Source of the DNA: Hymenobacter sp. BT730
GTDB lineage: Bacteria; Bacteroidota; Bacteroidia; Cytophagales; Hymenobacteraceae
Assembly (NCBI RefSeq): GCF_030542105.1
Contig: NZ_JAUOFB010000001.1
Coordinates: 1,488,001-1,552,000, forward strand
Length of the DNA stretch: 64,000 nt
Reading direction: 5' to 3'
Position numbers and translations under genes: made by a program. This document shows, one piece after another, positions 45,254 to 53,830 of this stretch (positions are counted from its first letter, which is position 1; every line of letters begins with the position of its first letter). A model generated the notes under the pieces. The model saw only the letters and a list, made by a program, of their open reading frames with translations. It searched no databases and had not been told where the DNA came from.

Positions 45254-45261
45254 CAAAAATA
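45254..45261 (-). promoter_or_regulatory. -7 box TATTTTTG for the coiled-coil gene
   Basis: Exact TAnnTTTG match on the minus strand, 55 bp before the ATG. A small palindrome, CCCGGACAATCCGGG (45219-45233), lies in the leader. Confidence 0.55.
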
Positions 45262-45309
45262 AAGGGATTGGCTGCCCACGCAAGAGGGTGCCCGAAAATA
45301 CATACTTCT

Positions 45310-45930
45310 ATGCAAGTTGCACCAACCCTCGATGCATCCTATTGGAGCAGCCGCTATGAGGCCGGCCGCACCGGCTGGGATACCGGCGCTATTACCCCAC
45401 CCCTGCAAACCTATTTTGAGCAGATGGGTGGGCCAGATAACCGCCATATTCTTATCCCAGGGGCTGGTAAGGCCTATGAGGCCGAATACCTGCACCGCCA
45501 CGGTTACTCCAATGTGTGGGTGGCTGATGTGGCACCCGAGCCCTTACAGGAGTTGCAAAGCCGCGTCCCCGATTTCCCGGCAGAACACCTCTTGCTACAG
45601 GATTTTTTTCAGTTGGAGCCCCAGGCGCCATTCGACCTGATTGTGGAGCAAACCTTCTTTTGTGCGCTGCCACCCAGCTTGCGTCCGGCGTATGCGGCCC
45701 AATGTGCCCGCTTGCTGCGGCAGGGCGGCACGCTCATGGGCCTCTTGTTTCAGAAGGACTTTGGCACTTCCCAGGAGCCTCCGTTTGGCGGCACGCCCAA
45801 AGAATACCAGAACTACTTCGCTCCTTATTTTGATTTCCTTCACTTCGACACGGCCTATAACTCTATTCCGCCCCGGCAAGGGGCCGAGCTCTTTATATGC
45901 CTGAAGAAAAAAAGCCCTGACTTACGTTGA
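45310..45930 (+). CDS. TPMT-like SAM-dependent methyltransferase
   Basis: 206 residues from ATG 45310 (MQVAPTLDASYWSSRYEAGR); the longer frame from 45247 starts inside the promoter. The SAM-binding motif is ILIPGAGKAYEAEYLHRHG with the acidic residue in VWVADVAPEPLQEL; GRTGWDTG near residue 19-26 is typical of the thiopurine methyltransferase family. These enzymes methylate thiols, thiocyanate or selenium and tellurium compounds in various bacteria. The stop codon lies just before kdsA (gap of 5 bp), so the two are co-transcribed, with no obvious functional link. Confidence 0.85.
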   Translation: MQVAPTLDASYWSSRYEAGRTGWDTGAITPPLQTYFEQMGGPDNRHILIPGAGKAYEAEYLHRHGYSNVWVADVAPEPLQELQSRVPDFPAEHLLLQDFFQLEPQAPFDLIVEQTFFCALPPSLRPAYAAQCARLLRQGGTLMGLLFQKDFGTSQEPPFGGTPKEYQNYFAPYFDFLHFDTAYNSIPPRQGAELFICLKKKSPDLR

Positions 45931-45935
45931 ATTCT

Positions 45936-46760
45936 ATGCTCACAGCCCTCGCCAACCAACTGCCGCATTTCCGGAATACCAACTCCGGTCAGTTCTTTCT
46001 CATGGCCGGCCCCTGCGTAATTGAGGGCGAAGATATGGCCCTGCGCATTGCAGAACAGGTGCAGCGCCTCACTGACAAATACCAGATTCCCTACATCTTC
46101 AAAGGCTCCTACCGCAAAGCCAACCGCTCCCGCCTCGATTCCTTTACCGGCATAGGCGACGAAACCGCTCTACGCATTCTGCATAAAGTAGGCCGCGAAA
46201 TGGGTGTGCCCACCGTAACCGACATCCACGAATCGGACGAGGCTGCTTTTGCCGCCGAGTACGTAGACGTGCTCCAGATTCCTGCCTTCCTGTGCCGCCA
46301 GACCGATTTGCTGATAGCTGCTGCTGCCACGGGCAAGGTGGTCAATATCAAAAAAGGCCAGTTTCTAAATGGGGAGGCCATGCAGTTTGCGGTAGATAAA
46401 GTGCGCCAGACCAGCAACTCGCCTGTTATTCTCACTGACCGGGGTAACTCCTTTGGCTATTCCGACCTGGTGGTGGATTTCCGCAACCTGCCGGCCATGC
46501 GCAGCTTTGGTGTACCGGTGGTAATGGATGTAACCCACTCTCTGCAGCGTCCCAACCAAAGCAGCGGCGTAACCGGCGGTCAACCGGCCCTCATCGAAAC
46601 CATTGCCAAAGCGGCTATTGCCGTGGGGGCCGATGGGCTCTTCATTGAAACGCACCCCACGCCGGCCACTGCCAAATCGGACGGGGCCAATATGCTTCCG
46701 CTGGATCAACTGGAAGCTTTGCTGGTGAAGCTTACGCGCGTTCGGGAAGCTATTCGCTAA
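45936..46760 (+). CDS. kdsA: 3-deoxy-8-phosphooctulonate synthase
   Basis: 274 residues. Condenses phosphoenolpyruvate and arabinose 5-phosphate to Kdo 8-phosphate, the precursor of the inner-core sugar of lipopolysaccharide. ATG 45936 follows the methyltransferase stop; a TTG three codons earlier would overlap it. Family motifs FLMAGPCVIEG, FKGSYRKANRS, TDIHE and GVPVVMDVTHSLQRPNQ are complete. The third position of SYRKANRS is Arg-Lys as in KdsA and unlike DAHP synthase. Shows the organism makes Kdo-containing LPS or a related glycolipid. Confidence 0.95.
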   Translation: MLTALANQLPHFRNTNSGQFFLMAGPCVIEGEDMALRIAEQVQRLTDKYQIPYIFKGSYRKANRSRLDSFTGIGDETALRILHKVGREMGVPTVTDIHESDEAAFAAEYVDVLQIPAFLCRQTDLLIAAAATGKVVNIKKGQFLNGEAMQFAVDKVRQTSNSPVILTDRGNSFGYSDLVVDFRNLPAMRSFGVPVVMDVTHSLQRPNQSSGVTGGQPALIETIAKAAIAVGADGLFIETHPTPATAKSDGANMLPLDQLEALLVKLTRVREAIR

Positions 46761-46778
46761 CATGAACTAGCAACTGTA

Positions 46779-46824
46779 AGCCAAACGCCCGGGTGCTACA
46801 CGTGTAGCACCCGGGCGTTTGGCT
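46779..46824. terminator. 46-bp perfect palindrome terminator
   Basis: A 23-bp inverted repeat with no spacer (centre ACACGTGT), between convergent kdsA and the curlin-repeat gene. Confidence 0.85.
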
Positions 46825-46853
46825 TGGTAAAGGAGAGTATTCAGGAGAAAAAA

Positions 46854-47837
46854 TTAAGGATGATCCTGGTGAACGGTGGCGGTGTTATTGTTGCCCGCTT
46901 GCAGAATGGAGCTGGTCTGCCCGTTGCTGCCTTGCCAAACCTGCGCTGTATTAAAATCGCCTAGCTGAACCTGCGCTGCTACGTGGTTATTGCCATCCTG
47001 GTCTATAGTAGCAGCGTTGGCTATTCCCTCCTGGTACTGCAGGGCCAGGTTTCCATTGCCTTCCTGATCCGTGGATGCTTCGTTACCAGACCCCAACTGC
47101 ACCTGAAGAGAGGCATTAGCATTGCCAACCTGCCTTAGTGAAGCAATATTATCAGACCCCTCCTGCGACTGCAGGCCAAGGTTGTTATTCCCTTCCTGAT
47201 AAATATCCGCTTTATTAGAGCTGCCTAAAGCCTGGTACTGAGCAGACAGATTTCCATTGCCCAATTGGGTGATGGAAGCCCGGTTGGATAAATCGTGCTG
47301 TTCCTGATAGGCACCGTTATTATTGCCCGTGGTACTTATCGTAGCTACGTTAAAGTTTCCTAATTGCCGCTGTTCGCTGTAATTCTGATTGCCCGTTTGC
47401 TCGGTGGTGGCTTCATTTGCCCGACCAAACTGAAATTGGATAGCTTCGTTGTTGTTGCCGGTTTGCGTAGCTACCCCAAGGTTGCCAACTACTTTCTGTA
47501 CCTGATCAATCTTGTTTTCATTACCCGTTTGTGTGGCCTGCAGCCGGTTAACCAGGTCGGCTCCACTTCCGAGCTGCTGTTGGGTTATGGCATTGGAATT
47601 TCCTTTTTGGGATGCCTGAACAGTGGAGGAAATCTGGCCGGATTGAAGCTGCTCAATGCTGTTGTGATTCCCAACCTGCTCTGCCGAGGCCTGGTTTAGG
47701 TAGCCCACCTGTGTGACGGTGGTCAGATTGTCGTTGCCGATCTGGGAGACGGCGCTGGTGTTTTCCTGCGCCTGAACAGTTTGGGCTGCTACACATAATG
47801 TGGCCAGTAGCAGGCTGCGGGTTATAATGTGGGTCAT
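46854..47837 (-). CDS. Curlin-repeat amyloid-like protein
   Basis: 327 residues. Signal peptide to about residue 23 (…AQTVQAQE), then about 26 consecutive half-repeats of the CsgA/CsgB type: Gln-x-Gly-x-x-Asn followed by about five residues and Gln, for example QIGNDN, QVGNHN, QTGNNN, QEGNGN and QAGNNN. The period is about 22 residues per full repeat. CsgA forms the curli fibre; this one has more than twice as many repeats. No csgE, csgF or csgG gene lies near. It is likely secreted and may self-assemble into amyloid; that is inference from the repeat. Upstream (47838-48018) is strongly AT-rich with no clear promoter box. Confidence 0.85.
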   Translation of the reverse strand: MTHIITRSLLLATLCVAAQTVQAQENTSAVSQIGNDNLTTVTQVGYLNQASAEQVGNHNSIEQLQSGQISSTVQASQKGNSNAITQQQLGSGADLVNRLQATQTGNENKIDQVQKVVGNLGVATQTGNNNEAIQFQFGRANEATTEQTGNQNYSEQRQLGNFNVATISTTGNNNGAYQEQHDLSNRASITQLGNGNLSAQYQALGSSNKADIYQEGNNNLGLQSQEGSDNIASLRQVGNANASLQVQLGSGNEASTDQEGNGNLALQYQEGIANAATIDQDGNNHVAAQVQLGDFNTAQVWQGSNGQTSSILQAGNNNTATVHQDHP

Positions 47838-48018
47838 AATAATTGGGTATAAAGGGTTTGAATTGATTTAGTTAAAAATAATATATTAATAGTTATATAA
47901 ATTATGGTTTTAGGATAAGATTATGATGTATGCTTACTATTATTTTAACCTAAAATGGTGGTGCTATAACCTTTATCATTTTACGTATATGACTGTTAAT
48001 TAATACTATGAATAAAAA

Positions 48019-48042
48019 AGCCTCTGTTTAGAGACAGAGACT
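48019..48042 (-). terminator. Terminator of the methyltransferase at 48073
   Basis: A 9-bp stem with one G-T pair (48019-48027 with 48034-48042) and T-run on the minus strand (48012-48018 region). Confidence 0.75.
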
Positions 48043-48072
48043 TCAGACTGAACGCAGTGAATAGGAAAGTTC

Positions 48073-48903
48073 TTAAGCTGATAGCCAGCGGGTGCTTTCC
48101 AGCACATTGTCCAACGGGCTATCAAAACGCAGGGTAAAATGCTGCTTGGGCTGCTTGCGCCGAAAAAATATCAGCCCCACATGGAAAAGGTCGATGGTGA
48201 GTTGCACCTGCGGGTGAGCCTGAATAGTGGCCCAGGCACGTTCCATCTCCTCTGACCAGTGAATGTCATCAAACACAAACACGCTGTCTTCGGTGCTGCA
48301 GGCCAGGCACTGCTCAAAATAGCGCACGGTGGGCTCGTAGCGGTGGTTGCCATCGAAGAAGGCAAAGTCAAGCGGCGCTGACAGCGCCTGCAGAGCAGGC
48401 TGTAGGGTTTCATCCAGGTTGCCCAATACCAGCTCTACGTTTGGCAGAGCCAGCTGCTCAAAGGTCTGACGAGCTATGGTAGCGGTTTGAGGGCAACCTT
48501 CAAAGCTGATAACGTGGGCGCGCGAATCGGCGGCGGCCAGGTAAGCAGTGGTGAGACCCAGGGAAGTGCCCAGCTCCAGCACTGTGCGAGGCTGGAAATG
48601 ATTCACTAATCGAAACAGGAGCTGCGCCAGGGCTGCTGGCTTGGCCGCAGTGCGGGCTATGTCGCGCACGCGGCGCTGCTGGCCGGCTCCGGTATGGGAG
48701 CCGGCACCAAAGTCGCGCACGGTTATGCTTTGCTGACTCTGGCGCAACTCCTGCCGCCGGGCTTCAATAGAGCCGAAAGCGGCAAACTCTCCCCGGTGGT
48801 TGATAACGTGGGTATATAGCGCAAAAACGAACGGGGAATGCAGACCGTGCGCATTCCCCGAGCGGAGTAAAAACCGGAAGTAACTGATTGCCTGATGCAG
48901 CAA
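48073..48903 (-). CDS. Class I SAM-dependent methyltransferase
   Basis: 276 residues. SAM-binding motif VLELGTSLGLTTAYLA with the downstream acidic residue in ISFEGCPQTATIARQ; FAFFDGNHRYEPTVRYF and FDDIHWSEEM are O-methyltransferase-like (DxN/H motif for metal or substrate). The start is TTG 48903: no in-frame ATG exists upstream within the open frame and the first methionine comes too late. The N-terminal SYFRFLLRSGNAHGLHSPFVF region is conserved in Bacteroidota relatives to my memory. Substrate unknown. Single-gene unit. Confidence 0.8.
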   Translation of the reverse strand: MLHQAISYFRFLLRSGNAHGLHSPFVFALYTHVINHRGEFAAFGSIEARRQELRQSQQSITVRDFGAGSHTGAGQQRRVRDIARTAAKPAALAQLLFRLVNHFQPRTVLELGTSLGLTTAYLAAADSRAHVISFEGCPQTATIARQTFEQLALPNVELVLGNLDETLQPALQALSAPLDFAFFDGNHRYEPTVRYFEQCLACSTEDSVFVFDDIHWSEEMERAWATIQAHPQVQLTIDLFHVGLIFFRRKQPKQHFTLRFDSPLDNVLESTRWLSA

Positions 48904-48951
48904 GGAGGAAATCTTAATTAGGTAGCAACCTCAGAAGGTCAAAACAAGGGG

Positions 48952-49338
48952 CTAGTTCAGACGGAAAGGAACCACTAAGGTGAATTCAGGTATATCCACA
49001 TCAAAGTGGCTACCGTCAACCAGGCGCTCCATCTGGTAGGTGCCCCGCATCTTGCCCATCCCACTCTTCAGGTTACAGCCTGATACGTACTGATGAGCCT
49101 CGCTGGGTTCCAGAACGGGCTGCTGGCCCACTACACCTTCCCCTTCTACTTCACGCACCACGCCGTTGGCATCGTAGATATACCAGTGGCGACGCAAGAG
49201 TTTCACGGTATATTCGCTGTTATTGCGAATATCAATCTTATAGGCAAACACAAAGTGCTCCTGGCTGGGGCTGGAATAATCTGGTAGATAGTTGGTCGTA
49301 ACACTTACGGTTACTCCCTGCGTAGTGGTCGTATTCAT
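48952..49338 (-). CDS. apaG: ApaG-like protein (DUF525)
   Basis: 128 residues from ATG 49338 (MNTTTTQGVTVSV). The ApaG fold shows FVFAYKIDIRNNSEYTVKLLRRHWYI, then GEGVVGQQPVLEPSEAHQYVSG and GKMRGTYQMERLVDG, the family pattern. The longer frame from 49425 overlaps the divergent ung start region and is not needed. ApaG is linked to Co2+/Mg2+ transport and to diadenosine tetraphosphate levels in Escherichia coli, without a defined activity. Divergent from ung. Confidence 0.9.
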   Translation of the reverse strand: MNTTTTQGVTVSVTTNYLPDYSSPSQEHFVFAYKIDIRNNSEYTVKLLRRHWYIYDANGVVREVEGEGVVGQQPVLEPSEAHQYVSGCNLKSGMGKMRGTYQMERLVDGSHFDVDIPEFTLVVPFRLN

Positions 49339-49449
49339 GACTCCTGAGCTATGCGGTGAAGAACGTAACACCCGGTTGCGAAATATGGTTTGTGTACGCA
49401 AAACCGGGCCGCCTTGGCTTACCAAAACTTCAATAACTGCTTTTCTGGT

Positions 49450-50115
49450 ATGAATGTAAAGATAGAAGAAAGCTGGCGTAAGGTACTCGCCTCAGAGTTC
49501 GAGAAACCATATTTTCAGCACCTCACAGCTTTTCTTCGCGGGGAATATGCCACGGCCACCGTGTACCCACCTGGCCCGCAGATTTTTCACGCCTTCGAAG
49601 CCTGCCCCTTCGACCAGGTGGAGGTGGTTATTCTGGGGCAGGACCCCTACCACGGCAAAGGGCAGGCGCATGGGCTGGCCTTCTCGGTGGCTGAAGGTGT
49701 GCGTACTCCGCCCTCCCTGCAAAATGTATTTAAGGAGCTGCAGGAAGATATTCCCGGCACCCCGCCTGCTCCCAATGGCAACCTCGACCGGTGGGCTCAG
49801 CAGGGCGTACTATTACTGAATGCTACCCTTACAGTACGGGCAGGGGAGCCTGGCTCTCACCAGAAAAAAGGCTGGGAGCAGTTTACAGATGTGGCTATTC
49901 AGAAAGTCTCTGAGCTGAAGGAAAACGTGGTGTTTATTCTATGGGGGGCCTATGCCCAGAAAAAGGGTGAAATCATTGATACCAGCAAGCACTTAGTCCT
50001 GAAAGCTGCTCATCCATCTCCCTACGCCGCCGACCGGGGCTTCTTCGGCTCTCGTCCCTTCAGCCAAACCAATGAATATTTGTTGGCGCACGGTAAAAAG
50101 CCCATTAATTGGTAA
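49450..50115 (+). CDS. ung: Uracil-DNA glycosylase
   Basis: 221 residues from ATG 49450 (MNVKIEESWRKVL). Excises uracil from DNA as the first step of base-excision repair. The water-activating motif GQDPYHG (63-69, catalytic Asp65) and the HPSPYAA loop with the catalytic His near residue 187 are present; this is the canonical family 1 form. It ends just before a 64-bp palindrome. Confidence 0.97.
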   Translation: MNVKIEESWRKVLASEFEKPYFQHLTAFLRGEYATATVYPPGPQIFHAFEACPFDQVEVVILGQDPYHGKGQAHGLAFSVAEGVRTPPSLQNVFKELQEDIPGTPPAPNGNLDRWAQQGVLLLNATLTVRAGEPGSHQKKGWEQFTDVAIQKVSELKENVVFILWGAYAQKKGEIIDTSKHLVLKAAHPSPYAADRGFFGSRPFSQTNEYLLAHGKKPINW

Positions 50116-50150
50116 ACCATGGGTTCCTCACCTGGCTAATGCCACTTAAG

Positions 50151-50214
50151 CCGGCCAGCCATAAATGAAAAAGACGCGCTGTACAGCGCGTCTTTTTCAT
50201 TTATGGCTGGCCGG
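50151..50214. terminator. 64-bp perfect palindrome terminator
   Basis: 32 bp followed directly by its exact reverse complement (centre CTGTACAG). It lies between convergent ung and lepB, with A- and T-runs inside both arms. Confidence 0.85.
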
Positions 50215-50219
50215 TAAGC

Positions 50220-51386
50220 CTAATCTATCAGATGGAACAAGCGGCTCCAGCGGATTTTGCTGAAGAAGCTAGGAGCGAAGGGGTCGACTGATAGCCAGAT
50301 AAGCACGGCCTTACCTACAATGTGGTCGGCGGGTACAAAGCCCCAGTAGCGGGAGTCCTGCGAATTATGGCGGTTGTCGCCCATCATGAAGTAGTAGTTC
50401 TGCTTGAACGTGTACTGGGTAATGGGCTGGCCATTCTGATAAATGCGGTTATCCTGCCAGGTTACGCCTGAATTGTGCTCATACTGGGCAATAATTTTGA
50501 AATAAATCCCGGCATTGTCTGGCGTAATAGTCACCGTCTGGCCTTCCTTCGGAATCTGGAGTGGGCCGTAGTTGTCGGCGTTCCAGGCACGGGTATTGGC
50601 GCTCAGCGGGGTGGGCGACGGGAAATCAACGGTGTTCGGAAATACGCTGGGGTCGGGAATACCGGCCGGCAGGCGCTGCTCTTTCAGGCGCTTCACGTAC
50701 GGCTGCTCCCGCAAAAAGGCAGCAGCCTGGTTGGTAAGATGCACGGTATAAAAGGCGGTATCCCCCTGAAACAGCGGCTGCGGAATGCCCATGTGGTCAT
50801 AGTCTACCACGCTTTGCTCGCGGAAGATATCATCCCGAATCGGCGCATCCGTTGCCAACTCGTAGCTGGTTTGCAGCTTGGGCGGGTTCTGGGCAGGCTG
50901 TCCATTGATGTATACCTGGCTCTGACGCACCTCAATCTGGTCGCCGGCCAAGCCAATGCAGCGCTTAATGTAGTTCGTGCGCAGGTCAGCAGGGTACTGC
51001 TTCTCAAAAGGTACATTAAACACAACCACATCATTGCGCTTTACCTCGGAAAAGCCCGGCAGGCGGTGGGAGGTGAGCTGAATGGCATCGGAAAAGCTGG
51101 GGATGCTGGTGCCCCAGATGGTTTGATGCGTGAGTGGGACCTGCAACGGGGTTTGTGGCGTACGAGGTCCATAGTGCAGCTTGCTCACGAACAGATAGTC
51201 GCCTACCAGCAGTGAGTTTTCCATGGAGGGCGTCGGGATGGTATATGCCTCGAAGGTGGCCCAGCGAATCAGCGTGGCCGCTACTACGGCAAACAGGATG
51301 GCATCACCCCACTCGCGCGCTACGCTTTTAGGTTTTTTGGGGGTAGTCTCCGTCTCGGGATTTTTCTCCCAGAATTTTACGGCCAT
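50220..51386 (-). CDS. lepB: Signal peptidase I
   Basis: 388 residues. Cleaves signal peptides from exported proteins. One membrane segment (about 29-42), catalytic Ser54 in PTPSMENSLL and general base Lys141 in YIKRCIGLAGDQ. The domain is interrupted by a long insertion (about 150-300), common in Bacteroidota enzymes, before GDNRHNSQDSRYWGFV (the C-terminal box E). Last gene of the parB-DUF5683-dapB-lepB run, although 112 bp separate it from dapB, so it may have an extra promoter. Confidence 0.95.
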   Translation of the reverse strand: MAVKFWEKNPETETTPKKPKSVAREWGDAILFAVVAATLIRWATFEAYTIPTPSMENSLLVGDYLFVSKLHYGPRTPQTPLQVPLTHQTIWGTSIPSFSDAIQLTSHRLPGFSEVKRNDVVVFNVPFEKQYPADLRTNYIKRCIGLAGDQIEVRQSQVYINGQPAQNPPKLQTSYELATDAPIRDDIFREQSVVDYDHMGIPQPLFQGDTAFYTVHLTNQAAAFLREQPYVKRLKEQRLPAGIPDPSVFPNTVDFPSPTPLSANTRAWNADNYGPLQIPKEGQTVTITPDNAGIYFKIIAQYEHNSGVTWQDNRIYQNGQPITQYTFKQNYYFMMGDNRHNSQDSRYWGFVPADHIVGKAVLIWLSVDPFAPSFFSKIRWSRLFHLID

Positions 51387-51498
51387 GAGTCAGGTCAGCA
51401 GATAGCAACTAGAAGAGGAAAGCCACCCCACACTTGGGGAGTTCCTGATAAACGGCGGAATATCCGACTAATTATGCGAATGTGGAATAAGCTTCTGG

Positions 51499-52218
51499 CT
51501 ACAGGCCCAGCAAGTCTTTCATTCCGAAAACTCCCTGATGGCCGGGCAGCCATTCTGCCGCCAGCAAAGCCCCTTGGGCAAAGGCATCCCGGCTGTGGGC
51601 TTCATGCTTTAGCTCAATGGTATCGAGGGCAGATGTATAGGTAACTATGTGCGTCCCCACCACTTCGCCTTCGCGCTCGGAGAGAATGGCCAGTTCCTTC
51701 TCATTGGCGGTAGTTTCATTGCGCCAGTGAGTTTTAGAAGGGAAATGGCGCAGAATGCCTTCGGCGGTGGTCAGGGCCGTGCCGCTGGGCTGATCTACTT
51801 TGTGCACGTGGTGAATTTCCTTTACCTGCACATCGTAGCCGCCAAACTGATGCATTTTGGCAGCCATGTACTCGTTGAAGTGAAAAAACAGATTTACGCC
51901 CACGCTATAGTTGGAGGCATAAAACAGTGAGCCATCCGCTTCCTGGCATAATTCGCGGGCTTCCTCAAAGTGGTGCAGCCAGCCCGTGGAGCCGCATACC
52001 ACCGGAATGCCCTGGCGCAAAGCCGTAGATACGTTCAGAAAGGCCGAATCGGGGTGGGTAAACTCAATAGCCACATCCACGGTGGCCGGGGTGAAGTCCG
52101 TAATGCGGCTTTCGGGGCGGGAAGGGTCTATGATGCCCGCAATGCGGTGGCCCCGGGCAATAGCCTGCGCTTCCAGCGCATGGCCCATTTTACCGTAGCC
52201 AATCAGCAGAATATTCAT
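51499..52218 (-). CDS. dapB: 4-hydroxy-tetrahydrodipicolinate reductase
   Basis: 239 residues. NAD(P)H-dependent step on the lysine/diaminopimelate pathway. Nucleotide motif GYGKMGHALE (8-17), EIHHVHKVDQPSGTAL with the substrate-binding His-His and Lys, and KHEAHSRDAFAQGAL are typical. The start ATG directly abuts the stop codon of the DUF5683 gene. Confidence 0.95.
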   Translation of the reverse strand: MNILLIGYGKMGHALEAQAIARGHRIAGIIDPSRPESRITDFTPATVDVAIEFTHPDSAFLNVSTALRQGIPVVCGSTGWLHHFEEARELCQEADGSLFYASNYSVGVNLFFHFNEYMAAKMHQFGGYDVQVKEIHHVHKVDQPSGTALTTAEGILRHFPSKTHWRNETTANEKELAILSEREGEVVGTHIVTYTSALDTIELKHEAHSRDAFAQGALLAAEWLPGHQGVFGMKDLLGL

Positions 52219-52860
52219 TTAACGCTTAGATTTCAATTGCAGAGAAAAGGCAACGCCGGGGGTAATGCCACTGGTAGGTACGCGCAGTACGCTGGGCTCC
52301 CAGTGCAGACTCAGGTCGTCGCTGATGTCGAAGTCATGCAAATGCGCATCTACCAGCGCATCTACAATATTGAGGGTATAAGCCACCGCCGTATAAGCAA
52401 TCCAGGTGTCACGCCGTGCCCGGTAGGTAACCAAGTTGGCTTTTTGGGATTCGTCCGTGGGCTCAAGGCGGGAGTGGCGACCTTTATCAAAAGTAGTCGA
52501 GTCTCCATCGATGCGGGCCCGGTAGCCCTCAGCGTACTCTTTATAGAGACGCTGGTAGAAAATTTCTACTGCCAGCGTGCCGCCTATGGCACCATATACC
52601 AACGGGAGCTTCCAGTATTTGCGGTTATAGATCTGCCCGGCGCCTGGCAACACGGCCGAGAGAATAGCGGCTTTCTTGGGCCGCGTTACGTGCCAGCCAA
52701 ACAACCGCTCGGTGCGGCGGGTAGTATCGGGTGGGGTAGGCGGGGTGCTAACCTGCGCGGAGTCGGGGCCGGCCGTAACCACGGTTTGCGCCTTACCCGC
52801 GCCGGCTAGCAGGAAAACGGGCAGCACAGCCAGCAGAATATGACGCAGCCCGTTATGCAT
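52219..52860 (-). CDS. DUF5683 membrane protein
   Basis: 213 residues. A signal peptide (about 1-24, …GAGKAQ) is followed by a Thr/Pro-rich linker and the DUF5683 core: KKAAILSAVLPGAGQIYNRKYWKLPLVYG with two membrane hairpins. The core is conserved in Bacteroidota next to parB and dapB. The reason for that linkage is unknown. It begins 8 bp after parB and is probably co-transcribed. Confidence 0.85.
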   Translation of the reverse strand: MHNGLRHILLAVLPVFLLAGAGKAQTVVTAGPDSAQVSTPPTPPDTTRRTERLFGWHVTRPKKAAILSAVLPGAGQIYNRKYWKLPLVYGAIGGTLAVEIFYQRLYKEYAEGYRARIDGDSTTFDKGRHSRLEPTDESQKANLVTYRARRDTWIAYTAVAYTLNIVDALVDAHLHDFDISDDLSLHWEPSVLRVPTSGITPGVAFSLQLKSKR

Positions 52861-52868
52861 AGCTATGC

Positions 52869-53819
52869 TTACGCAGGTTGTAGAATATGCAGAATACGCT
52901 GCATGTCCTCTACTGAGTCGAAGGCAATTTTGATTTCGCCACGGCCCTGGGGGCCTGGCTTCACCATGACGCGGCTGCCAAAACGCTCTGAAAGGTGGCG
53001 CTCAGTACGACGCAGCTCGGCTACCGGCACCTGCACGTTGGTTTCCTGTACCTGCTGGGCACCGGGAGCATCGGCAGGCTTGGACGCACCGGCTCCGGCG
53101 CGCACCAGCTGCTCTACCCGGCGCACCGACAGCTCCTCAGCTACAATACGGCGGAACAAAGCCAGCTGCTGCTCGGCATCTTCAATGCTGATCAGGGCCC
53201 GGGCATGACCCATGCTGATAACCGCGTCGCGCAGGCCTACTTGAATATCGGGTGGCAGCTTCAGCAAACGCAGGTAGTTGGTTACCGTAGAGCGGTTTTT
53301 GCCGACCCGGTCGCCCAACTCTTCCTGTTTGAGGTTGCACTCGCTCACCAAGCGCTGGTAGCTGAGGGCAATTTCAATGGCGTTAAGGTTCTCCCGCTGG
53401 ATGTTCTCAATCAGGGCCATTTCCAGCATCTGCTGGTCATCGGCCTTGCGGATGTAGGCGGGAATCGTATCCAGGCCAGCCAGCTTGGAGGCCTGCAAAC
53501 GCCGCTCTCCGCTGATGAGCTGGTAGGCGTTCGTGCCCGTCTGACGTACCGTTACGGGCTGAATGATGCCCTGAATCCGGATGCTTTCGGCCAGTTCCTG
53601 CAGCGCTTCCTGATCAAAATGAGTACGAGGCTGGTAGGGGTTAGCCTCAATATGGGCCACTGGAATAAAGCCCACCGAGTTGACGGGGTGCGAGACGAGC
53701 CGGTCACTCTTCTTCTCGTAGCTACCTTCAATCAGGGCGTTGAGCCCCCGGCCCAGTCCACCTATTTTACGCTTGGGTGCCGCCGCTGGCGTAGATTTCT
53801 CTTCGGGTTTCTCTGACAT
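52869..53819 (-). CDS. parB: Chromosome-partitioning protein ParB
   Basis: 316 residues from ATG 53819 (MSEKPEEKSTP). CTP-dependent clamp that loads at parS and works with ParA in chromosome segregation. GGLGRGLNALI, HIEANPYQPRTHF and ISGERRLQASKLAG (the CTP-binding GERR box) form the N-terminal domain; a helix-turn-helix (GDRVGKNRSTVTNYLRLLKLP) follows, then the C-terminal dimer domain. It has its own promoter and a leader hairpin. I saw no parS 16-mer in the window. Confidence 0.95.
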   Translation of the reverse strand: MSEKPEEKSTPAAAPKRKIGGLGRGLNALIEGSYEKKSDRLVSHPVNSVGFIPVAHIEANPYQPRTHFDQEALQELAESIRIQGIIQPVTVRQTGTNAYQLISGERRLQASKLAGLDTIPAYIRKADDQQMLEMALIENIQRENLNAIEIALSYQRLVSECNLKQEELGDRVGKNRSTVTNYLRLLKLPPDIQVGLRDAVISMGHARALISIEDAEQQLALFRRIVAEELSVRRVEQLVRAGAGASKPADAPGAQQVQETNVQVPVAELRRTERHLSERFGSRVMVKPGPQGRGEIKIAFDSVEDMQRILHILQPA

Positions 53820-53830
53820 ACCTGCAATAG

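Noticed and set aside
45247..45309. Longer methyltransferase start
   Set aside because: The extension begins inside the promoter box and adds no conserved sequence.
46860..47780. Possible CRISPR-like repeat array
   Set aside because: The periodicity is of the curlin protein repeats; the DNA units vary and are in frame, with no constant repeat and unique spacers.
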